Of a DNA stretch of 64,000 nucleotides, positions 42,980 to 50,213 are shown one piece after another; position 1 is the first letter of the stretch; every line of letters starts with the position of its first letter. The notes below the pieces were generated by a model, which was not told the origin of the DNA, searched no databases, and was given only the letters and a program-made list of their open reading frames with translations. The stretch lies in assembly GCA_905221615.1 (NCBI GenBank), contig CAJNDT010001269.1, forward strand, positions 496,001 through 560,000, in the 5' to 3' direction. This stretch comes from Symbiodinium sp. CCMP2592. Lineage: Eukaryota > Sar > Dinophyceae > Suessiales > Symbiodiniaceae. Made by a program: the position numbers and the translations under genes.

Positions 42980-43000
42980 CCCTAACCATTTTGGCTCAAG
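42980..43000 (+). other. Spliced-leader relic
   Basis: The 15 bases CCATTTTGGCTCAAG, preceded by CCCTAA, match the 3' portion of the conserved dinoflagellate spliced leader, recalled from memory; over 21 positions I count 19 matches. An ATG follows after one base (G) and opens an 18-codon frame. A true SL RNA gene should continue with a GT donor and an Sm-type site. Here the next bases are GATGCC, so a reinserted trans-spliced mRNA end is more likely than an SL gene. Confidence 0.6.
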
Positions 43001-43465
43001 GATGCCTGTTCGGATCAACAGCGTAGCACTCGCCTCTTGCCCGGAGCCTTTCAGATAACACCCCGGAGGGCCTGACCTAGCAATGCAGGAGAGAAGCTAC
43101 AATCGTTCAACCCTTACAGTTAGACCTCTCCTGGTATTGCCGAGTGGGAGCGTCAAAGAAACCCGAAACCCAAAAACCCAGAACCCTCAACCCTTTTGAA
43201 ACCGGACTTGATGACCCTAAACCCTAAACCCCCAAACCGATAGTGGACCACGCATGAGCCCTAAACCCTAAACCCTCCCTGCCTAAATAAATACAAACTC
43301 CGTTGGAGGGTTTATTGGCCTCCCTGAACCCCTAAACCGACCAGTAGGCCTTGATTTGAGTCCCGAGCCCGGTCCTGTAGAGTCACTCCTCGTCTCGTTG
43401 GCGTAAGTGCTTCCTCAGGGCGAGCTCTGTGTGGTTGTTCGGTTTGTGCCTCCTGACCCGTGAAC

Positions 43466-45031
43466 ATGACGGACGAAGAAACCCAATTGCTGCCGGGGGT
43501 GAACCGGCTCGTGGACCCACCTGCAGGTGTGGGGCCCATCCCGGAGGAAGGCGGCGGGGATAAGGTGGCTGAAACAGCTTTGGATGTCTCTCAACGCCTG
43601 CTCCGTGAAGCACAGAACAGAGAGTGGCAAGAGCTTCGGGACAAAGACAGAGATAGAAAGGAGAGGGACAACAAGATGCGAGAGACAGAGAGAGGGAGAG
43701 CGCGGGAGAGAGAGCACCGTCCCCCCCATGACCGCTTGCCTGCACCTACGGCACTCATGGAAGTCGAGAAGGATTTCACGAATGCTCAACTCACTGACGC
43801 AGCAATTGCTGCGGAAGCCTTGGCGGCAGCCACGGGAATGCCCTTGGCTTCGCGCCGAGACAATACGCGTATCCCTGATAATGGTAGTTTGGACAGTGTC
43901 ACGAACCTGCCGACGGCCGGCCTGCCAGATAGGAACATGAGCCCAGAGAAGCGTGCCAGAACTAGGCACTCTCCTACCAGTAATCGTGCCCCGAACTTTG
44001 GTGGGTACCCGCCGCTATTCCATGGACAAACTACGCCAAGCCAGGTACCTTCACACGTAGCTCCGGAAGCGGGGAAGACCAAGGGTCCAGAACACTTTCA
44101 CCTGGACGCTGAGCCGCCGTGGCTGGCAGGACTCCGCACGGACCTAAGGGACATTTCCGCTACTCAGCGGCATATGGCAGCTCAGATGGATGCGTCGGCA
44201 GCCCAGTTGCAGCACCTTAGGGATGGAATCAAGCACCTTGGGGATGGCCAGCAGGATCTGTCCAGACGGGCGGATGCTCAGGATGCAGTCTTGCAGCGCA
44301 TGCAGCAGGAAATGAGGGATTTGGAAAAAGAGCTCCAGCATCTTAAGTCTGCTCCACCAACTCGCAGTGTCAGCCCGGCCCCGTCTCAGCATGGCGCACG
44401 AGGTACAGGAGGAAGCACGCCTCGATATCGGGGCCCGGCATCGGGCATGCCTGCCGAAGTCGACGAACTGCAGATAGTGATTGGAGGTTGGCGAGAGAGC
44501 CGACGCCAAGATATCGAGCTAGACGTTCAATCAATCTTTGAGAAGATTAGGGGCACCCCGCTACTGGGCAGAGTGTACATCCCCTATGTGCGCTGCAGCT
44601 TTTGTAGGATTGATATCAACTATCCGGAGGACGATATCTGGAAACAGCGAAAACTGCAAGGGGTGTTAGTGCAGAGCATTAAGAACCTCAAGTACACGTC
44701 CCAGGTAGCAGGACAAGAGGGCTGCAACTTCTGGGCTGCTCGAAACAGATCGGCATCGGAACGGGCCAAAATTCGGGCCATTCTGTCGACCCGCGACCTG
44801 TGTAAACGTTTTCTTAATGAACACATGGTTGACATGGATTGGCGGGGCCGTGTCTGGGCTAACTCCATTCAGGTGCTGCATCATGTGGATACCAAGGACA
44901 GGGCACACAATACCCTTATGCTGGTGGATGCTAAGGGTAACGAGTCCGGTTGGTTCTTGGATTTGGACCAGGTTGCAGCGGTTTTGGGGGTAGATAGGGA
45001 TGTTGTCCTTCGGCATTTCGACGCCCAATAG
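43466..45031 (+). CDS. LINE ORF1 protein (nucleic-acid-binding, coiled coil)
   Basis: 521 residues from the ATG at 43466. The preceding GTG at 43460 is in frame but a less likely start. Order: acidic N-terminus; an Arg/Glu/Asp-rich stretch with REREH-type repeats (about residues 55-92); a disordered Pro-rich part; a coiled coil (about 235-300, HMAAQMDASAAQLQHLRDGI ... QRMQQEMRDLEKELQHLK). Last comes a folded C-terminal region (about 325-515, VIGGWRESRRQDIELDVQSI, WKQRKLQGVLVQSIKNL, WRGRVWANSIQVLHHVDTKD). This matches the trimeric coiled-coil plus RNA-binding layout of LINE ORF1 proteins, although the C-terminal part cannot be assigned to a named fold by eye. It would coat element RNA and act as a nucleic-acid chaperone. 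It ends at TAG 45029-45031, and ORF2 continues in the same frame. Confidence 0.85.
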   Translation: MTDEETQLLPGVNRLVDPPAGVGPIPEEGGGDKVAETALDVSQRLLREAQNREWQELRDKDRDRKERDNKMRETERGRAREREHRPPHDRLPAPTALMEVEKDFTNAQLTDAAIAAEALAAATGMPLASRRDNTRIPDNGSLDSVTNLPTAGLPDRNMSPEKRARTRHSPTSNRAPNFGGYPPLFHGQTTPSQVPSHVAPEAGKTKGPEHFHLDAEPPWLAGLRTDLRDISATQRHMAAQMDASAAQLQHLRDGIKHLGDGQQDLSRRADAQDAVLQRMQQEMRDLEKELQHLKSAPPTRSVSPAPSQHGARGTGGSTPRYRGPASGMPAEVDELQIVIGGWRESRRQDIELDVQSIFEKIRGTPLLGRVYIPYVRCSFCRIDINYPEDDIWKQRKLQGVLVQSIKNLKYTSQVAGQEGCNFWAARNRSASERAKIRAILSTRDLCKRFLNEHMVDMDWRGRVWANSIQVLHHVDTKDRAHNTLMLVDAKGNESGWFLDLDQVAAVLGVDRDVVLRHFDAQ

Positions 45032-45091
45032 GGACAGGGGAGGGAGGCACTTCCGAATAAGACAACCTGTGCTCAGGACAGTATCACCTGC

Positions 45092-48000
45092 ATGACATGG
45101 AATTTGCATGGCAAGGGTACACAACATGTGTCCACTCTCCTAACAGGGGTAGAGGTGCCGGCAGATGTACTGTGTTTGCAAGAAGTAGGGGATGTTCGAG
45201 GCTTAGCTGAGGGATGCTCCCGCACTTACATGGAGACCATTGCAGGTAAAGAGTACCAGCTTTTCGTTGCTAACCCTAAACTGTCTCACCGTTGCTCAAT
45301 TGTGGCAGTTGCGCTGGACTTGGAATTTAGGAGCACTCAGTTGCATGTGCATGATTTTGGAATTCTGGTACATGGGGACATGTTGGGCTCGCCTTGGATG
45401 ATCGCTGCCTTGCATTTCCCCCATCAACAACGAAGCGACGCCCTCGAGGTCTGGGAGGCCGGGATTGGCAAGCTGCTTGAGCAGCACTCCGCTTTGCGAT
45501 GGGAACACAATGTGATCATAGGGCATGATTTGAATCAGAATGTGCACGCCGAATTTGATGAATTTGAGGGAATGATGCATTATAGAGAATTCGTTTTCCA
45601 AACAGGACTACAGCCGTCGCCGTTCTTGGGAAACACATGGCATGCCCGAGGATCCGCTTCCCCCATCGACTGTTTCCTCCATCAGGTGAGAGGGGCCGAG
45701 CTGAGGTTCGATAAGCGGGAGGACTTACGCATGGCACTGCCGTCGGACCACGACGCACTCGTGATGACTGTTGCATTTCGGAGTAGACGGGGGCCTGCAC
45801 GCCGAGTACGACCACCTAGGACCCTCTGTGGCAAGTGGCATGTGTCCGGGGACCTGTTATGGGATGCTCTGCAAGGCCAATCTTCGTGGGACGATGCGTG
45901 CTTTAATGCTGCATTTCGGACTCCTGGAGTAAGCTCTCGTCCCAGATCCTTGAGGTATACCGATCCTACTGAGGTCAGGGATTTGATCGCCCGGAGGAAA
46001 ACGGCCACCGAGCCCGATGTCAAGGCGGCCCTGATGCAGGAGATCCATCAACAAAGAGTGGAGGCGAAATCGGCTCATAAAACCAAGCTCCTGGAGGATG
46101 CGAGGGCAGGCAATGCCAGGGCGATTGCACACATGCGTGCCAGCGCTAGTGGTAGTCAGACAGATGGTTCTTACATTCACCGAGCAGGAGGTTTGGACAA
46201 GGCAACGGCCGACCTCTTTCATTTCTATGATCAAAAGTTTGCTCGACAGGGTCAGCCGCTCCTCCCGGGGCACCTGGAACAGCTCTCCGCTCGTCATGGG
46301 GGCGTCGCTGTGGCTCCCTGTACCAAGGAGGAAATCTGCCGAGCCCTCAAGGGCCTCAAGCACGGGGTTAGCGCGGGCTTAGATGGCACTACGTACGAAG
46401 GCTTTCAATACCTGCTCTCTAGAGACAAGGAGGACCGCATACCTCGTTACTTCACACAGTTGATGCAAGGCGACAAACCTCTTCCACTGAGCTGGAAGCG
46501 GGGGAAAATCGTGCTTCTGCCCAAAATCGCCAGGCCGTCTCAGCCTAAGGACCTGCGTCCGGTATGTTTGACGCCGGTGCTGGGACGCATCTTCTCTAAG
46601 GTGGTTATGGCGAGAGTACACAGGTGTGCACCCCCTCACTCCGGTCACCAAATTGGGTGTCGTAAGGGGGTCCAGGTCGCTGATGGGGTCATGGCGGCAC
46701 AATCTGCCCTACAGTTGCTGAAACATGTGAAGGGACGTGCTTTCGTTGCGAAAATGGATATACGCGCGGCTTTCGACTCCTTGGACATACATGCGGTACA
46801 TAGATGGCTAATGCACTGTGCACCCAGCAAGGAATGTGAGACCCTGTTTCGCCTCCTTGAAGGCACGCAGGTGGAGCTGTCACTTGGGGGCCGGAACCAT
46901 ACAGTCTCCCTCGGCAGGGGGCTAATGCAGGGCACTTCCTACAGCGCGGACGTTTTCTCTCGAGTGGTCGACTTCTTTGTAGCTCCCCTCCATGACCATT
47001 TTAACAGACAATTGCCATTGAATGAGGGGCCAGACCTAGGACTCCCGCACTTCATAGTATATGCTGATGATGTCTTGGTATTTGCTGAGTCACCACAGGC
47101 CCTGCAGCTCAAACTCCAGCAATTAGTTGACTCGCTGCAGGCCATCGGACTGACGGTGAATGCCGAAAAGACTAAGGTTATGGAATCGCACGACGCGTGG
47201 AGCCCGGGTGTGTGGCTGCGAGGTAGCCCCACGCCCTTGGTGATAGAGTCGCAACTGCTTTTTCTTGGAGTTCCTCTGTCGAATTCACCCCAGGCTCATG
47301 GTATCATCGGGTACCTCATGCGGAGAACCAGTAACTCGTACTTTGCCTTCAAACGTATCATGGATGCAGGGGGCACACCTGCGCATGTTCGCTTGCGCAT
47401 CTTTGATACTTACATAACCTCCAAATGGGCTTGGGCGGCACCCTTGCTTATGCCCACCAAGGACGCCTTACGAAAATTGGAGGCAGCTAAAACCACGTAC
47501 CTACTCTCGCTTTTCCGCATCCCCACGGATGGCTTATTGTCGTGGGTCGACAATGTAATCAGTCGTCGGAGAGCTGTTAAGGTTATGTGCCGCCTCAACA
47601 AAGGACCTGATTGGCGCAAAACTTGGCTCACGAGGCAGTGGAGCTACTTGGGGCACCTCGCTAGGACGGTGGAACGGCAGCCTATGGCCCGGCTGCTGCG
47701 ACAGTGCAGTAGCAGGTACATTCGACCGCATGGGGGTCTTCGTGCTAGTTGGCTCTCAGACCTTCTTATCCGCCGTGTTCAGAGGGTGTATAACGAATGG
47801 CCGTGGGCGCGAGAGATACCCTACTGGGAGGACATGGCTCAGGACCGCACGCAGTGGCGGGACCACTGCTCTAAGTGGGTTGCACACTGGCTGCAGGACC
47901 CGCAACAGGAGAGCCCCTCCTCCCTTGAGTACCTGCTAGAGAGACAGTTACTACTTGTGCGATCAGAGAAAGGACTCGTAGACTGTATGCTGCGGCCCTC

Positions 48001-48556
48001 TAAGGACTTTACTGAACAGCCGTACCTGGGAGCGGTACACATTATACGGCCCGAAAAAATTACTGGTCCCTTCCTATGGCCCAAACTTGTTGATGATCAG
48101 ATTTTGCTGCTGGTAGGCGATGGGAAGAGGGCCCGCAAATCGCTGTGCATCCACTCCAGACTTTCAGAGCCCACGCACCAAGGTGCCTGTGTGGAAGCGC
48201 TCCGGCTCTCTTTTAAGGTCCATTCTCTCCTTCAACTTCAGGGCATCTCCGCTAGGGTATACCTTCCATGCAAGCTCCTCTGTCGTTCGGTTTTCCAGGG
48301 CCATGTGCCTTTGACGTTGCTCTCCCAAGCCACTGAAGCGCTTAACCTGTTTGACAGGCAGGGCGCTCAGGTGCTGTCACTTCCCCCGGCCTTGAAAGCA
48401 GAGTCCGGGTGGTTGTGCTGTCTACAGTCCCTGCAAACAGTCCCGCTACATACACAGTACCTTGTCAGGCGTCGGGATTTCTCTCAGGCGTACTTTTGTC
48501 GAGGCGCAGCAGAACTTCATACGTCTCTCCACGTGCTGCTGCGGGATTGGGGATGA
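45092..48556 (+). CDS. LINE ORF2: AP-type endonuclease and reverse transcriptase
   Basis: 1154 residues. Residues 1-235 are an exonuclease-endonuclease-phosphatase fold: WNLHG (Asn4), LQE (Glu31), GHDLN (Asp146, Asn148) and SDHD (Asp219, His220), all catalytic positions kept. The reverse transcriptase spans about 410-720: SAGLDGTTYEGFQ, LRPVCLTPVLGRIFSKV, AKMDIRAAFDSL, GLMQGTSYSADVF, and the catalytic YADD at residues 657-660 (47060-47071). KTKVMES and FLGVPL complete the palm and thumb. A ~430-residue C-terminal region (YLGHLARTVERQPMARLLRQ) has no recognised RNase H and no clear CCHC knuckle. It would nick target DNA and prime reverse transcription there. The frame is intact with no stop, so the copy is young or selected. 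The in-frame sequence from 45032 to the ATG is open. Confidence 0.93.
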   Translation: MTWNLHGKGTQHVSTLLTGVEVPADVLCLQEVGDVRGLAEGCSRTYMETIAGKEYQLFVANPKLSHRCSIVAVALDLEFRSTQLHVHDFGILVHGDMLGSPWMIAALHFPHQQRSDALEVWEAGIGKLLEQHSALRWEHNVIIGHDLNQNVHAEFDEFEGMMHYREFVFQTGLQPSPFLGNTWHARGSASPIDCFLHQVRGAELRFDKREDLRMALPSDHDALVMTVAFRSRRGPARRVRPPRTLCGKWHVSGDLLWDALQGQSSWDDACFNAAFRTPGVSSRPRSLRYTDPTEVRDLIARRKTATEPDVKAALMQEIHQQRVEAKSAHKTKLLEDARAGNARAIAHMRASASGSQTDGSYIHRAGGLDKATADLFHFYDQKFARQGQPLLPGHLEQLSARHGGVAVAPCTKEEICRALKGLKHGVSAGLDGTTYEGFQYLLSRDKEDRIPRYFTQLMQGDKPLPLSWKRGKIVLLPKIARPSQPKDLRPVCLTPVLGRIFSKVVMARVHRCAPPHSGHQIGCRKGVQVADGVMAAQSALQLLKHVKGRAFVAKMDIRAAFDSLDIHAVHRWLMHCAPSKECETLFRLLEGTQVELSLGGRNHTVSLGRGLMQGTSYSADVFSRVVDFFVAPLHDHFNRQLPLNEGPDLGLPHFIVYADDVLVFAESPQALQLKLQQLVDSLQAIGLTVNAEKTKVMESHDAWSPGVWLRGSPTPLVIESQLLFLGVPLSNSPQAHGIIGYLMRRTSNSYFAFKRIMDAGGTPAHVRLRIFDTYITSKWAWAAPLLMPTKDALRKLEAAKTTYLLSLFRIPTDGLLSWVDNVISRRRAVKVMCRLNKGPDWRKTWLTRQWSYLGHLARTVERQPMARLLRQCSSRYIRPHGGLRASWLSDLLIRRVQRVYNEWPWAREIPYWEDMAQDRTQWRDHCSKWVAHWLQDPQQESPSSLEYLLERQLLLVRSEKGLVDCMLRPSKDFTEQPYLGAVHIIRPEKITGPFLWPKLVDDQILLLVGDGKRARKSLCIHSRLSEPTHQGACVEALRLSFKVHSLLQLQGISARVYLPCKLLCRSVFQGHVPLTLLSQATEALNLFDRQGAQVLSLPPALKAESGWLCCLQSLQTVPLHTQYLVRRRDFSQAYFCRGAAELHTSLHVLLRDWG

Positions 48557-48568
48557 ACTGCCCACAGA

Positions 48569-48605
48569 CGAGGGAAAGGGAGGTAGGGGAAGGGGGGGGG
48601 GGGGG
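48569..48605 (+). other. 37-nt polypurine tract ending in G14
   Basis: Directly after the ORF2 stop, GAGGGAAAGGGAGG, one T, then GGGGAA and fourteen G (48592-48605). It is purine throughout except for single C and T interruptions. It could form a G-quadruplex or serve as a structure or priming signal. Its length in the real genome may be uncertain because homopolymers mis-sequence. Confidence 0.7.
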
Positions 48606-48677
48606 CAGGGCGCCAATCAATTCGAAACTCCCAGTCTCAGGTGCCTACCCTCCGTCTGCTCTCAGTTTTGTAATCTT

Positions 48678-48741
48678 CCCTCAAGCCTCCTCTGCTCTAG
48701 CAAGCCTGTCCCTCAAGCCTCCTCTGCTCTAGCAAGCCTGT
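48678..48741 (+). repeat. Perfect 32-bp tandem duplication
   Basis: CCCTCAAGCCTCCTCTGCTC and the following TAGCAAGCCTGT occur twice head to tail with exact period 32, just upstream of the dioxygenase-like ORF. It could be a leader or internal-promoter duplication in the element. Confidence 0.9.
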
Positions 48742-48778
48742 TTTCCGGTAGTTTCCCCCTTTTCGGGGCATTCCGGTG

Positions 48779-49624
48779 ATGCACTGCTCTGCAATGGACA
48801 GGGAGGAAGACACCTCCCAGCAACCGCTGGAACACCGGGCATATGCACTGCTCGACCAAGGCGAGATAAGCCGCTCGGATCTGAGACACTTCAGCCAGAG
48901 GGTTTTCAGCGAGCTTGGCACGGATGTTTACTTCGGAGCTTACGTCCATGTCAAAGGCGGCGTGAGGAGGCTTTCCAAGGACTACCCGGAGACAACGAAG
49001 CTGCTTACACGCTTTCTGACTCAGGAGTTTCCAGGAGACTCTTTCCTGGCCATCAGTCTGTCCGTCGATAAACAAGTGCCACCTCACAAGGACACCCAGA
49101 ACTCGTGCCTGCCGAGCCTCTTGTGCAATATCTCGGAAAAGGACATAGGAGGTACATGGATCGAGAACCCCGAGGGCTCTCATCCCATGACTTGCGCCGA
49201 TGGCAAAGTCCGCATGGGCCGTATCCACCAAGGTTATCGCTACCGCCTCAGTGCCAGCCGTCTCTGGCATGCTTCATGGTGCGAGAACGAGGGGCGAGTT
49301 ATGCTAATCGGCTGGGTGCCAGCGGGATGGGCCTGCCTGGGCCCGAGCGATTTGCAACAGTTGTCTTTGTTGGGCTTCCAGAAACCTCACCCTGACGCGG
49401 AAGCACGCAGTGCACTTTCGCTCTGGAGGGGACGAGGCTTGGTTCAGCTGGGGATTCAGCGGTACGCTGGCAGTGCGACGCCCGCGAGGTGGGGACGAGG
49501 GCAACTTACTCAGACGGGAGCATCCGTACATATATGCCTCTCTTCCGATGATGAAACGTCTGACAGTGTGGCAAAGAAACCATGTGTTGGGGCTGATTCT
49601 GATGTTATCATATGTGTTGATTAG
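48779..49624 (+). CDS. 2-oxoglutarate/Fe(II) dioxygenase-like ORF of the LINE island
   Basis: 281 residues from the ATG at 48779. The core is a 2OG-Fe(II) oxygenase jelly-roll signature: strand FLAISLSVDKQVPPHKD with HxD at His103/Asp105, a middle strand DIGGTWIENPEG, then YRLSASRLWHASW with the distal His164 and Arg173 nine residues later (2OG carboxylate). The three metal ligands and the arginine are all in place with family-typical spacing (59 residues between HxD and the distal His). The C-terminal ~90 residues are low complexity. Such enzymes hydroxylate protein, nucleic-acid or small-molecule substrates; AlkB and TET/JBP members act on nucleic acid. The substrate here is unknown. It lies 222 bp behind ORF2, on the same strand and frame register. 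I recall similar domains attached to retroelement polyproteins in dinoflagellates but cannot verify it. Confidence 0.72.
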   Translation: MHCSAMDREEDTSQQPLEHRAYALLDQGEISRSDLRHFSQRVFSELGTDVYFGAYVHVKGGVRRLSKDYPETTKLLTRFLTQEFPGDSFLAISLSVDKQVPPHKDTQNSCLPSLLCNISEKDIGGTWIENPEGSHPMTCADGKVRMGRIHQGYRYRLSASRLWHASWCENEGRVMLIGWVPAGWACLGPSDLQQLSLLGFQKPHPDAEARSALSLWRGRGLVQLGIQRYAGSATPARWGRGQLTQTGASVHICLSSDDETSDSVAKKPCVGADSDVIICVD

Positions 49625-50213
49625 CCCCCTTTTTGTTGATACTTATCTTGCCACAATGTCGGTGCGCAGCGCAGTCCAGCACTATTCAGTTCAGCATGCC
49701 CAACATGTGCAGTACTTTGTTGCATGTACGAATTTGGTTGCATTCAAGTTTGCTAGGTTACACCTTTTTGAATTTGTGAATTCGGGAATTGATGATCTGG
49801 AATTTGCGGAGTAATGCTCCCCCTTTTGAGGTTGTTCGGCTTCTTTTCGGCTGCGGGACGAGAGACTGTTCGCATTCTGTGAAGCTGGGAGCAGAGAGCT
49901 GCACAGCGTAAGAACATGTACAGCACAGGAACAGCCTTGTGAGCTTCTCGACAGCATACCTTGGTCTGTGTGCAATACATGGACGGACATGTCTGCATAT
50001 CAAGCAGTCATAAATGGTGGTCAGCTTTGTATGGGCAACATGTGAGGACAGTCCTCCGCTGCACGTGTAGGCACGTCCTTGTCGTTGCTACATATCTTTG
50101 CTAGGTCACTGTACGTGCCAACTGGGTCGGCTGAGCGAGGTTCTGTCAATCCACAGCCTACTAGGCCCTTGCACTGCCCTGCGAAGTGACACGATAGCCT
50201 CGTCTTCGCTGCC
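49625..50213. other. Spacer between ORF3 and ORF4 of the island
   Basis: No coding frame is supported. Two short overlapping minus-strand frames (49691-50003) are composition-driven. A T-rich start (CCCCCTTTTTGTTG at 49626) is followed by ordinary mixed sequence; no terminator or promoter is recognised. Confidence 0.5.

Larger units (their letters stand above)
32045..43319. other. Repeat-rich intergenic region, no gene supported
   Basis: A mosaic of telomere-like heptamers in both orientations (dense at 32640-33480, 34330-34520, 36960-37260, 39880-40160, 41120-41190, 42530-42590 and 43200-43290), dispersed modules, microsatellites and the inverted-repeat elements listed separately. An inverted pair of heptamer runs meets at 41125-41180. 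A (GTN)n/CAG-like run at 39020-39062 and a GGA run at 34304-34328 are simple repeats. No open frame has domain-like composition. Confidence 0.6.

Noticed and set aside
42980..43060. Functional spliced-leader RNA gene
   Set aside because: Two mismatches in the leader, no GT donor after CTCAAG and no Sm-type site seen; a relic fits better.
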